Positions 11,107 through 18,448 of a stretch of 64,000 bases of DNA are shown here, piece after piece. Made by a program: the position numbers and the translations under genes. Every line of letters begins with the position of its first letter. The stretch's first letter is position 1. Source of the stretch: Laedolimicola ammoniilytica (GTDB lineage: Bacteria > Bacillota > Clostridia > Lachnospirales > Lachnospiraceae); contig NZ_JAOQKC010000020.1 in the NCBI RefSeq assembly GCF_025567165.1, forward strand, positions 1-64,000. The letters run 5' to 3'. Under the pieces are notes generated by a model, which ran no database searches, had not been told where the DNA came from, and worked only from the letters and a program-made list of their open reading frames with translations.

Positions 11107-11406
11107 ATGATGAACAGCAATTTCTGGGACAACATTGGAAGAACCGTGACAGGAGCGGCGGACACTGTGGGACGCAAAGCCACCGAGGTGGCAGGTGTGG
11201 CAAAGCTGAAAAATCAGATCTACAGCCTGGAGCGCGATATGAAGCGGGATTATGAGGCCATTGGCAAGATTGTGTATGAGCGCTACGCGGCGGCAGGAAG
11301 TCTGGAGGACGAGCCCCTGCAGCAGCTCTGCGAGGAGATTGCCCGCAAGGAAATCTTGATTGACGAGTATCAGGGCGAAATCGACGAAAAGAAGAAAGAA
11401 CTTTAA
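11107..11406 (+). CDS. Small coiled-coil protein
   Basis: A 99-residue protein that begins FWDNIGRTVTGAADTVGRKA and continues as a charged helix (residues about 35-99) rich in Glu, Lys and Leu, predicted coiled coil. This layout is common in Lachnospiraceae proteins of unknown role, sometimes with a C-terminal zinc ribbon that is absent here. An AAGGAGGT site precedes it; ATG 11110 has better spacing than 11107, so the protein may begin one residue later. It lies directly after the acyltransferase and 12 nt before the NUDIX gene. Confidence 0.7.
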   Translation: MMNSNFWDNIGRTVTGAADTVGRKATEVAGVAKLKNQIYSLERDMKRDYEAIGKIVYERYAAAGSLEDEPLQQLCEEIARKEILIDEYQGEIDEKKKEL

Positions 11407-11418
11407 TGGAGTAAGAGA

Positions 11419-12093
11419 ATGAGCGAATTACTGGATCTGAGAAATGCGGATGGAAGCCGGACGGGGGAAGTAAAGGAGCGTGCGTTGGTACACAGGGACG
11501 GAGATCTTCACGGCACGGCCCATGTGTGGCTGGTGCGTTACCGGCCGGATAAGGGCTCGGCGGAGGTGCTGCTGCAAAAGCGGAGCGCCAACAAGGATTC
11601 CTACCCGGGCTGCTATGACATTTCCTCGGCGGGGCATATCCCGGCGGGGCAGGACTTCCTGGAATCGGCAATGAGGGAGCTTCGGGAAGAACTGGGCGTA
11701 GAGGCGAAGCCGGAGGAGCTTCACGAGGTCTTCACCCATGTGGGATATGTGGAAGATGTATTTTACGGAAAAAAATTCATCAATCATGAGTACAGCAAGG
11801 TCTATCTGCTGGAGTATACAGGCCGTGTCGAGGATCTGAAGCTTCAGAAGGAAGAGGTGGAGAGTGTCCGATGGATGGACTACCGCGCCTGTCTGGACGG
11901 CATCCGGAACGCCACGCTGAAAAGCTGTATCTTTGAAGATGAATTTGAAAAGCTGACGGCGGCTATCGAGGAGTATTTCCGGAAGACCGGACGGCCCCTG
12001 TCCTGCGCGGAGAAGACCGGGACCTGGGCTGAGGACGCCCAGAACGATCTGCAGGACTGGATCGAGGAACAGGGAATTTATCTGCGACAGTAG
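11419..12093 (+). CDS. NUDIX hydrolase
   Basis: A 224-residue pyrophosphohydrolase. The NUDIX box is complete: GHIPAGQDFLE, then RELREELGV (G-x5-E-x7-REL-x-EELG), binding the divalent metal. The leading LDLRNADGSRTGEV and HGTAHVWLV segments match the subgroup related to isopentenyl-diphosphate isomerase fold proteins (YfcD-like). The substrate is unknown. The last about 40 residues extend beyond the core fold. Confidence 0.85.
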   Translation: MSELLDLRNADGSRTGEVKERALVHRDGDLHGTAHVWLVRYRPDKGSAEVLLQKRSANKDSYPGCYDISSAGHIPAGQDFLESAMRELREELGVEAKPEELHEVFTHVGYVEDVFYGKKFINHEYSKVYLLEYTGRVEDLKLQKEEVESVRWMDYRACLDGIRNATLKSCIFEDEFEKLTAAIEEYFRKTGRPLSCAEKTGTWAEDAQNDLQDWIEEQGIYLRQ

Positions 12094-12104
12094 AAGAAAG
12101 TTAA

Positions 12105-12163
12105 AAAAGAACCTGAGAGCCCGGGGACAGAGAAAAACTGTCCGGGGGTTTCAGGTTCTTTTT
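12105..12163 (+). terminator. Intrinsic terminator after the NUDIX gene
   Basis: AAAAGAACCTGA pairs with TCAGGTTCTTTT. The inner stem CCCGGGGACAG/CTGTCCGGGGG strengthens it, and a T-run follows. It may also serve the converging eda gene. Confidence 0.8.
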
Positions 12164-12190
12164 ATACACTCATGATTGTGATGCCAGGCC

Positions 12191-12823
12191 TTATCCCTGT
12201 ACCTTAGTCAGGGCTGTGCGGCAGGCTTCGGTGACCTTGGCCCAGTCCTTTGCTTTGACAGCAGCGGAGGGCGTCATAAAGCTTCCGCCGATAGCAACCA
12301 CATTGGAGAGAGCCAGGTAGTCGTTCATATTGTCCAGGCTGACGCCGCCGGTGGGCATGAAGCGGATGTCCGCGTAAGGCCCCTTCAGGGCCTTCAGGGT
12401 CTTTACGCCGCCATAAGCCTCAGCCGGGAAAAACTTGCAGACGGAGAGTCCGAAGGAGATGGCCTGCTCAATGTCGCTGGGCACGGCGGTGCCCGGTACG
12501 ATATCCATCTGATGCTCCACACACCAGCGCACCACATCCGGCTGGAAGCCCGGCGTTACGATGAATTTCGCGCCTGCTTCTACAGCAGTCTGAGCCTGGG
12601 CTACGGTGTGGACGGTTCCGGCGCCTACCAGGATCTCCGGCACCTGTTCGGCCATGGCCCGGATGACGTCGGCAGCCGCGTCTGTCCGGAAGGTAACCTC
12701 CGCCACGGGAATGCCGCCCTCTACCAGGGCTTTTGCCATGGGAACCGCGTCAGTCGCGTCGTCCAGCACCACCAGGGGTACCAGTTTCAGATCAAAGATT
12801 TTCTGCATGGATTCACTTGTCAT
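12191..12823 (-). CDS. eda: 2-dehydro-3-deoxy-phosphogluconate (KDPG) aldolase
   Basis: A class I aldolase splitting KDPG into pyruvate and glyceraldehyde 3-phosphate, the last step of uronate and gluconate breakdown. It has 210 residues, the usual length. Recognisable motifs are AEVTFRT (catalytic Glu), GAGTV, FIVTPGF, and CKFFPAEAYGG with the Schiff-base Lys, then PTGGV for phosphate binding. Its start lies 18 nt after the kdgK stop, so the two form an operon on the minus strand and convert KDG to central metabolites. Confidence 0.93.
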   Translation of the reverse strand: MTSESMQKIFDLKLVPLVVLDDATDAVPMAKALVEGGIPVAEVTFRTDAAADVIRAMAEQVPEILVGAGTVHTVAQAQTAVEAGAKFIVTPGFQPDVVRWCVEHQMDIVPGTAVPSDIEQAISFGLSVCKFFPAEAYGGVKTLKALKGPYADIRFMPTGGVSLDNMNDYLALSNVVAIGGSFMTPSAAVKAKDWAKVTEACRTALTKVQG

Positions 12824-12841
12824 AGTTCGTATCCTTCTTTC

Positions 12842-13789
12842 CTAATGTGTATGGGTGTCCAGAAAGGCCTGAAGCTGTTCCGGTGTGGGAAGTCCCTCGT
12901 TATCGCCACGGTTCATGACTTGCATGGCTCCGACGGCATTTCCGATGCGGACGGCCTCCGGGAGGCTTAAGTCTTCGAGAATTCCATGGATGGTTCCGGC
13001 CGCAAAGCCGTCGCCTGCGCCCACGGTGTCCACGACTTTCTCTACCCGGAAGCCCTCAGACCAGAAGGAGCCTTCCGGTGTGGAGACGTAGGCGCCCTTG
13101 GAACCGCACTTGGTGATGACGGTCTTTACGCCGAGTTCCAGATAGAAGCGATTGATTTCTTCCGGATCTGAGCTGCCCATGAGGAGCTTTCCCTCGGCAG
13201 CACCCGGAAAGACGTAGTCAGCCCTGGCCGCCAGCGCGTTGATAACCTGCGCCATGGTCTCCTGATCCGGCCAGAGCTGGGGACGGAGATTGGGGTCGAA
13301 GCTGATGGTCAGACCGTGCTCCCGGGCCTTGTCCATCAGGTAGAAGGAAGCCTCCCGGGTACTGTCGGAGAGCGGTGGCAGAATACCGGTCAGATGGAGA
13401 AAGCCGTAGTCGTCAAAGGGAAGACATTCCACATCCTCCACCGACAGTGTGGAAGCGGCAGAGCCCTTCCGGAAATAAAAGATACTGGGATCGCCTTTGG
13501 ACACCCGGCCCTTCATCATGAATCCGGTCGGACGGGTATCCGACCAGGAGACCAGCTCTGTGCCGATCTGATTTCCCTCGATGGCGCGGAAGATCCGCTG
13601 GCCAAAGGGATCGTGGCCAAGCTTGGTCATGTAAGCGGCCTTATTTCCCAGTCTGGACAGGCCGACAGCCACGTTGAATTCCGCTCCGGCTACGGCCAGA
13701 GAGAAGCCGGATACAGAGTCCAGAGGTCCCTCCTCCTGAGCAATCAGGAGTCCCATGGGTTCTCCGATAAGAATTACACCCTGTTTCAT
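12842..13789 (-). CDS. kdgK: 2-keto-3-deoxygluconate kinase (PfkB family)
   Basis: A 315-residue ribokinase-fold sugar kinase. Signature 1 is near GAEFNVAVGLSRLG; the C-terminal ATP-binding and catalytic signature is DTVGAGDGFAAG with the catalytic Asp. It phosphorylates KDG to KDPG, the substrate of the neighbouring eda product. An AAAGGAG site lies upstream of its start. The assignment as KDG kinase, rather than another PfkB sugar kinase, rests on the operon with eda. Confidence 0.9.
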   Translation of the reverse strand: MKQGVILIGEPMGLLIAQEEGPLDSVSGFSLAVAGAEFNVAVGLSRLGNKAAYMTKLGHDPFGQRIFRAIEGNQIGTELVSWSDTRPTGFMMKGRVSKGDPSIFYFRKGSAASTLSVEDVECLPFDDYGFLHLTGILPPLSDSTREASFYLMDKAREHGLTISFDPNLRPQLWPDQETMAQVINALAARADYVFPGAAEGKLLMGSSDPEEINRFYLELGVKTVITKCGSKGAYVSTPEGSFWSEGFRVEKVVDTVGAGDGFAAGTIHGILEDLSLPEAVRIGNAVGAMQVMNRGDNEGLPTPEQLQAFLDTHTH

Positions 13790-13805
13790 AATACTCCTTT
13801 CCCGC

Positions 13806-13912
13806 GCGAAAAACGCCCGAAGGCGTTTCTTCTATAGGAAATACTATGTTACGCGAAAGCACGAAAGTCATGCTTCCTATAGAGCAAAGAACCCTCCGGT
13901 GGATGCGCACTC
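13806..13912 (+). repeat. Palindromic repeat A (copy 1) with module fragments
   Basis: Positions 13832-13884 carry CTATAGGAAATACT at one end and TTCCTATAG at the other, the inverted ends of a roughly 55-bp repeat also found at 15297, 48553 and 58334. It is preceded by ACGCC-CGAA-GGCGT-TTCTTC, resembling the 3' end of the structured module near 48.5 kb, and followed by CCCTCCGGTGGATGCGCACT, resembling the module's 5' start. The repeat appears to have replaced the natural end of the symporter remnant. Confidence 0.7.
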
Positions 13913-14268
13913 TTTCATGGTAGTTCCGGTTACATCCAGATAGAAGAATACAGCGGCAATCCAGCCTACGGCCTCTACCGGAAGTCCGAATGCGTTGACC
14001 AGGATGACAGCGATAGCAAGTCCGCCGCCCGGAACGCCTGCGCAGCGATGGAGAATGCTACGCCCATCAGGGCAAACAGAATCAGCTGTCCCACATTGGG
14101 AGCAGTGCCTACGGCGTACATACCAAGCAATCGGGTAAAGACGGTTCCAAAGGGTGAAAGTACAGCCGCTTTTTCTCCGAATATGATACCTACTATAATA
14201 CCAAGAACAGCGGAAACGAGCAATAGCACAGCAAAATTTTTAAAAATTTTTTTCAGTGTGTCTTTCAT
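13886..14268 (-). pseudogene. Dicarboxylate/amino-acid:cation symporter remnant
   Basis: The intact N-terminus starts with KDTLKKIFKNFAVLLLVSAV, the beginning of a DAACS-family (GltP-like) sodium or proton symporter, with a good AAGGAGG site. After about 85 residues the frame jumps to the family's C-terminal region, AGVPGGGLAIAVILVNAFG, followed by FFYLDVTGTT, read in another frame. So most of the transporter is deleted and the junction is shifted. The far end runs into palindromic repeat A. It cannot be functional. Confidence 0.8.
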
Positions 14269-14294
14269 AACCAAATCCTCCTTCGTATAATATT

Positions 14295-14730
14295 TTATTT
14301 ACAATATTCTTTTACATATTCTTCGATGAGATCCATGCCTTTCTGAATCTGCTCCAGGGAGGTAGCGTAGGAGATACGGATATAGCCTTCTCCGCCGGGA
14401 CCGAAGGCGGTTCCGGGCACTACGACCACCTGCTTCTTATCCAGCAGATCGTGGGCGAATTCATCGGAAGTCTTATGGGTTCCCTTGATGTTCACAAAGG
14501 AATAGAAGGTTCCCCTGGGTGCTTTACAGCTTAAGCCCGGGATCTTGTTGATGCGTTCTACCAGAGTGTCCCGACGGATGCAGTACTGCTCCACCATATA
14601 GTGGTTGAAGTCCTGGGGCCCGGTGAGGGCCTCCAGAGCCGCATACTGATAGGGCATGGAAGCACATGCAGCCACATCCTCCTGCAGCTTGGTGACACAG
14701 TCGATGAGGGGAGCAGGTCCGGCAGCGTAG
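14295..14730 (-). pseudogene. Class I aminotransferase, C-terminal fragment
   Basis: About 145 codons encode the C-terminal part of an aspartate-aminotransferase-type enzyme: GYAAGPAPLIDCVTKLQEDV, QYAALEAL, PGTAFGPGGEGYIRISYA. The homology begins at the GY that normally follows the PLP-lysine loop, so the lysine and the whole large domain are missing. The longest ATG-started frame is 126 codons (start 14675). It lies just upstream, in transcription terms, of the symporter remnant; both appear to be decaying. Confidence 0.8.
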
Positions 14731-14781
14731 CCGACTACATGCCTCCTTTGGTTTGAAACGAAAAAGGAGGAGCATCCACAT

Positions 14782-15174
14782 ATATAAAATAATGGAATGA
14801 TCCTCCTTGATCGCTATTTCTCGAAACTGCAGTATTTTGAAATTGGTGCTATTTTAGCACGGCGACGTTTTGAAATCAATATTATTAGACTATTTGCTCT
14901 TTTTATTACGATATAACAAAAACATATTTAAAAAGTAATGAATGAATTAAAATAATAATGCATACACAAAAACAAATAAAGCAAACGAAACGAGAAAAGG
15001 GGAAAATATCATGGCGGACATCGCTTTGTGAAGTGTGTTTGGCATTTTAACAGGATAAGACATGAAAACAGGCTGTAAGTGAGCCGATGAAAAAACTGGT
15101 GAAAATTCTTGAAAATTTTCAAGAAAAATCTTGACAAAACACAAAGAATATCATAAAATAACATATGCGTTTGA
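14782..15174 (+). other. AT-rich intergenic stretch with a 20-bp palindrome
   Basis: I see no credible gene here. An inverted repeat AAGGAGGA/TCCTCCTT lies at about 14765-14812. A perfect 20-bp palindrome, TTCTTGAAAATTTTCAAGAA, occupies 15106-15125, only 5 bp before the tRNA promoter -35 box. Confidence 0.6.
15131..15159 (+). promoter_or_regulatory. Sigma-A promoter of tRNA-Pro
   Basis: TTGACA (15131-15136), a 17-bp spacer and TAAAAT (15154-15159). The tRNA begins 15 bp downstream of the -10 box. Confidence 0.75.
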
Positions 15175-15248
15175 CGGAGTATGGCGTAGTTTGGTAGCGC
15201 GCTCGGCTGGGGGCCGAGAGGTCGCAGGTTCAAATCCTGTTACTCCGA
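15175..15248 (+). tRNA. tRNA-Pro (anticodon GGG)
   Basis: A 74-nt cloverleaf: acceptor CGGAGTA/TACTCCG with discriminator A, D-arm GCGTAG..GGTAGCGC, anticodon stem CTCGG/CCGAG around the loop CTGGGGG (anticodon GGG), and T-arm GCAGG-TTCAAAT-CCTGT. CCA is not encoded. Confidence 0.95.
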
Positions 15249-15260
15249 TTTATGATATAG

Positions 15261-15294
15261 AAAAGGTCAGGATCTTAAGATTCTGGCCTTTTTT
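15261..15294 (+). terminator. Intrinsic terminator after tRNA-Pro
   Basis: AAAAGGTCAGGATCTT pairs with AAGATTCTGGCCTTTT, followed by T residues. Confidence 0.85.
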
Positions 15295-15295
15295 A

Positions 15296-15357
15296 TTCTA
15301 TAGGAAATACTGCGTTACATTAAAGCATGAAAGCTATGATTCCTATAGAGCAAAAAG
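15296..15357 (+). repeat. Palindromic repeat A (copy 2)
   Basis: CTATAGGAAATACTGCG opens and GATTCCTATAG closes this roughly 55-bp copy, with AGCATGAAAGC in the middle. It is nearly identical to the copy at 58334 and lies between the tRNA terminator and the glnA promoter. Confidence 0.8.
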
Positions 15358-15417
15358 TGTGTTACTGTGAACAGTAACGAGATGGAAAAAGGCCAGGAAA
15401 ACTTTTGACCGAAAACA

Positions 15418-15520
15418 TTGACAAAAAAAATCCCACCTGCTATATTTTTTACAGAACAATGACGTTCTCCAAGGGGAAAGTCTGCGAAAAGGGAGTCCCG
15501 TGGGGACTCCCTTTTCGTAT
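15418..15520 (+). promoter_or_regulatory. glnA promoter and attenuator-like leader (probable ANTAR target)
   Basis: TTGACA (15418-15423), 17 bp, TATATT (15441-15446). Transcription should begin near 15453, where AGAAC-AATGAC-GTTCT forms a 5-bp hairpin with a six-base loop having A at position 1 and G at position 4, the signature of ANTAR-bound RNA. A perfect 15-bp hairpin (15485-15499 with 15503-15517) containing GGGAGTCCC then looks like a terminator. I could not place the second ANTAR hairpin with confidence. The gene after glnA encodes an ANTAR protein, which fits. Confidence 0.6.
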
Positions 15521-15581
15521 TTATAATTAGAAGCAAAAGAAATACGCATTCAGAAACACTCATAGAAAAAGGAGAGAGTAT

Positions 15582-16928
15582 ATGAGTCACTATACAAAAA
15601 AAGATATCATGCGTCTGGTAGAAGAGGAAGATGTGGAGTTTATCCGCCTGCAGTTCACCGATCTGTTTGGCAATCTGAAAAATGCGGCCGTGACGGCCAG
15701 CCAGCTGGAGAAGGTGCTGGATAACCGCTACGTCTTTGACGGCTCCTGCGTGGAGGGCTTCCTGCACGACAACGACATGGACATGTTCCTGTGCCCGGAT
15801 CTGGACACCCTGGCCATTTTCCCGTGGCGGCCCCAGCAGGGCAAGGTAGCCCGCCTCATCTGCGACATTCAGAAGCGGGACGGCGCGCCCTATGAGGGAG
15901 ATTCCCGTTACATATTGGAAAAGGTATTGAAGGACGCGGAAAAGCTGGGCTACCGCTTCGACGTGGGTCCTGAGTGCGAGTTCTTCCTGTTCCACACCGA
16001 CGACAACGGCAATCCCACCGTATTCAGCCATGAAAAAGCAGGCTATTTTGACATGAGCCCCATCGACCAGGGTGAAAATGTCCGTCGAGACATTATCCTG
16101 ACACTGGAGGAAATGGGCTTTGAGGTGGAATCCTCCTATCATGAGGTGGCTTCCGCCCAGCACGAGATCGATTTCCGCTACGACGAGGCTCTTCTGTCTG
16201 CCGACAATATCATGACCTTTAAGCTGGCGGTGAAGACTATCGCCAAGCGCTTTGGTATGCACGCCACCTTTATGCCCAAGCCCCTGGCCGGCGTCAATGG
16301 CTCCAGCATGCATACGAACATTTCCCTGAAAAAGGAGGGAAAAAATGTTTTTGCGGATGAAAATGATGAGTACGGTCTGAGTCAGGAAGCCTACTGGTTT
16401 ATCGGCGGCCTGATGAAGCACGCCAGAGGCTTGTCTGCTATCACCAACCCGCTGGTAAATTCTTACAAACGTCTGTTCCCGGCCCAGACTGGCGCGGGAT
16501 TCACAGCTCCGGCTTATATCTCCTGGTCGCCCATCAATCGCAGCCAGATGATCCGGATTCCGGCCCAGCGTGAGGAGAATACCAGAATTGAGCTTCGAAG
16601 CCCCGATCCGTCCTGCAATCCCTATCTGACCCTGGCAGTCTGCCTGGCAGCCGGTCTGGACGGCATCAAAAATCACATCGAACCGCCGAAGCCGGTCAAT
16701 GAGGATGTGCGGAAAATGACAGATGCGGAGCGCACGGCCCTGGGCGTCGAGCCTTTGCCTCGCAGCCTGGCGGAGGCTGTCACAGCTCTGGAAGAGGATG
16801 AGCTGGTGCGCGGCGTTCTGGGCGAGGAGCTCTGCAAGGGCTATATTGCGGCCAAAAAGCAGGAGTGGGAGAGCTACTCTGCCCAGGTATCTCAGTGGGA
16901 GACCGATCAGTATCTGTATCGTTTCTAA
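15582..16928 (+). CDS. glnA: Glutamine synthetase, type I
   Basis: Makes glutamine from glutamate, ammonia and ATP in the cytoplasm; a dodecameric metalloenzyme. It has 448 residues, the size of the short GSI-alpha form of Firmicutes. Motifs: DLFGNLKN and FDGSCVEGF in the N-terminal beta-grasp domain, VGPECEFFLF with the metal Glu residues, GMHATFMPKPLAGVNGSSMH, and NSYKRLFPAQTGAGF, RSQMIRIP, RIELRSPDPSCNPYL in the catalytic barrel. The ribosome site is AAAGGAGAG. The leader suggests antitermination control linked to the downstream ANTAR regulator. Confidence 0.95.
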   Translation: MSHYTKKDIMRLVEEEDVEFIRLQFTDLFGNLKNAAVTASQLEKVLDNRYVFDGSCVEGFLHDNDMDMFLCPDLDTLAIFPWRPQQGKVARLICDIQKRDGAPYEGDSRYILEKVLKDAEKLGYRFDVGPECEFFLFHTDDNGNPTVFSHEKAGYFDMSPIDQGENVRRDIILTLEEMGFEVESSYHEVASAQHEIDFRYDEALLSADNIMTFKLAVKTIAKRFGMHATFMPKPLAGVNGSSMHTNISLKKEGKNVFADENDEYGLSQEAYWFIGGLMKHARGLSAITNPLVNSYKRLFPAQTGAGFTAPAYISWSPINRSQMIRIPAQREENTRIELRSPDPSCNPYLTLAVCLAAGLDGIKNHIEPPKPVNEDVRKMTDAERTALGVEPLPRSLAEAVTALEEDELVRGVLGEELCKGYIAAKKQEWESYSAQVSQWETDQYLYRF

Positions 16929-16974
16929 CATACGCCTCAGGATAACGTAATTCGTAATTCCGGGAGGTGTAAGT

Positions 16975-17523
16975 GTGACGAATGTAATTGTATTATTTCC
17001 GAAAATAGAAGACGCGAAGAACATCCGCAATCTGCTGGTTCGTCACGGCTTCCGGGTTTCGGCAGTCTGTACCACAGGGGCACAGGCCCTGGCCAGCGCC
17101 AATGGCTTGGGCGATGGCGTCCTGGTCTGCGGCTACAAGTATCCGGACATGATGTACACGGAGCTGGCGAACTGTCTTCCGACCCATTTTGAAATGCTGT
17201 TGATGGCGTCCCAGAGGGTCTTGAGTGAAGGCGTGGGATCTGGTATCATGAGTGTGGCCATGCCGCTGAAGGTTCAGGACCTGCTGAATACGCTGGAAAT
17301 GATGGTGGCAAACGCAGAGCGTCGCAGGAAGAAGCGAAAAACCATGCCGAAGGTGCGCTCTGACGAGGATCGCAAAGTCCTGGACGAGGCCAAAGCCCTC
17401 CTGATGGAGCGAAACGGCATGACCGAAGAGGAGGCTCACCGCTACATCCAGAAATGCAGCATGGACAGCGGAACGAACCTGGTGGAGACGGCAGAGATGG
17501 TATTGAGCATGATGAAATTCTAG
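16975..17523 (+). CDS. ANTAR-domain antitermination regulator
   Basis: A 182-residue protein starting at GTG with GGGAGGTG before it. The N-terminal half has a receiver-like fold, but the strand that should end in the phospho-Asp reads VLVCGYKYPDM, so the canonical acceptor position seems lost (pseudo-receiver). The C-terminal helices from about residue 118 have the ANTAR pattern: DEAKALLMERNGMTEEEAHR, IQKCSMDSG, ETAEMVLSM. ANTAR proteins bind paired hairpins and prevent premature termination. The glnA leader 1.5 kb upstream has such a hairpin, so it probably controls glnA by nitrogen state; the signal is unknown. Confidence 0.88.
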   Translation: MTNVIVLFPKIEDAKNIRNLLVRHGFRVSAVCTTGAQALASANGLGDGVLVCGYKYPDMMYTELANCLPTHFEMLLMASQRVLSEGVGSGIMSVAMPLKVQDLLNTLEMMVANAERRRKKRKTMPKVRSDEDRKVLDEAKALLMERNGMTEEEAHRYIQKCSMDSGTNLVETAEMVLSMMKF

Positions 17524-17538
17524 GGAGGAAATATTTTG

Positions 17539-18402
17539 ATGAAATTTACAAAAATGCATGGAATCGGCAATGACTATGTATACATGGACTGTACGAAGGA
17601 GCGTCTGGAAAATCCGGGCGAGATCGCGCGGCTGGTCAGCGACCGGCACAAGGGCATCGGATCCGACGGCCTGATTCTGATCCAGTCCTCGGACGAGGCA
17701 GATTTTGAAATGGCCATGTACAACGCGGACGGTTCCTACGGAAAAATGTGTGGCAACGGCATCCGCTGCGTGGCGAAATACGTCTACGACAACGGTTTGA
17801 CTGACAAGACCGAGATCAGCGTCATATCCGGCGGTGCAGTGAAATATTTGAAGTTGACCGTAGAGAACGGCAAGGTGAAAAAGGTTCGCGTGAATATGGG
17901 CGAGCCGATTCTGAAACCATCAGAGATCCCGGTGGTGGGCGATGGCGACAAGCTGGTAGCTGTGCCGATCGTGGTGGACAATCAGGTCTACGAGATGACC
18001 TGCGTCTCCATGGGCAATCCCCATGCGGTAGTATTCCTGGACGACGTGGAGAACCTAAAGATAGAAGAAATCGGCCCCAAGTTCGAGCAGCACGAGCGTT
18101 TCCCGGATCGGGTCAATACCGAATTTGTAGAGCGCATCGACCGTAAAAACTTGAAAATGCGTGTCTGGGAGCGCGGATCCGGCGAGACCATGGCCTGCGG
18201 AACCGGCGCCTGCGCCACAGCCGTGGCGGCCATTCTGAACGGCTATGCCGAGCGGGACGTGACCGTGCATCTGCTGGGTGGCGACCTGGAAATCAGCTGG
18301 GATGAGACAGACAACTGCGTTTACATGACCGGCCCAGCAGCCACCGCATTTACCGGAGAATTCGATCCGGAGGAGCTGCGGAAAAGCATCCGGGAGCGAT
18401 AA
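17539..18402 (+). CDS. dapF: Diaminopimelate epimerase
   Basis: Converts LL- to meso-diaminopimelate for lysine and peptidoglycan synthesis. It has 287 residues. The two catalytic cysteines are visible in KMCGNGIRC (about residue 75) and in MACGTGACA near the C-terminal third. The start ATG 17539 follows AGGGAGG; TTG 17536 is also possible. It is 15 nt after the ANTAR gene and 46 nt before dapL, whose product makes its substrate. Confidence 0.95.
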   Translation: MKFTKMHGIGNDYVYMDCTKERLENPGEIARLVSDRHKGIGSDGLILIQSSDEADFEMAMYNADGSYGKMCGNGIRCVAKYVYDNGLTDKTEISVISGGAVKYLKLTVENGKVKKVRVNMGEPILKPSEIPVVGDGDKLVAVPIVVDNQVYEMTCVSMGNPHAVVFLDDVENLKIEEIGPKFEQHERFPDRVNTEFVERIDRKNLKMRVWERGSGETMACGTGACATAVAAILNGYAERDVTVHLLGGDLEISWDETDNCVYMTGPAATAFTGEFDPEELRKSIRER

Positions 18403-18448
18403 CCGGGTTATTAATTTTTGTGCCAGTGGCACAGGAGGAGTGAATATT

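Noticed and set aside
10698..11255. 185-codon plus-strand ORF overlapping the acyltransferase end
   Set aside because: Out-of-frame reading of two well-supported genes; no ribosome site.
15175..15248. tRNA-Pro as an integration site of the mobile element
   Set aside because: No duplicated tRNA 3' end is seen; the element boundaries are fixed by the GGTGGC copies in the lipoprotein gene.
15315..17030. 571-codon minus-strand ORF
   Set aside because: Antisense shadow of glnA with no ribosome site or known motif; glnA is unmistakable.
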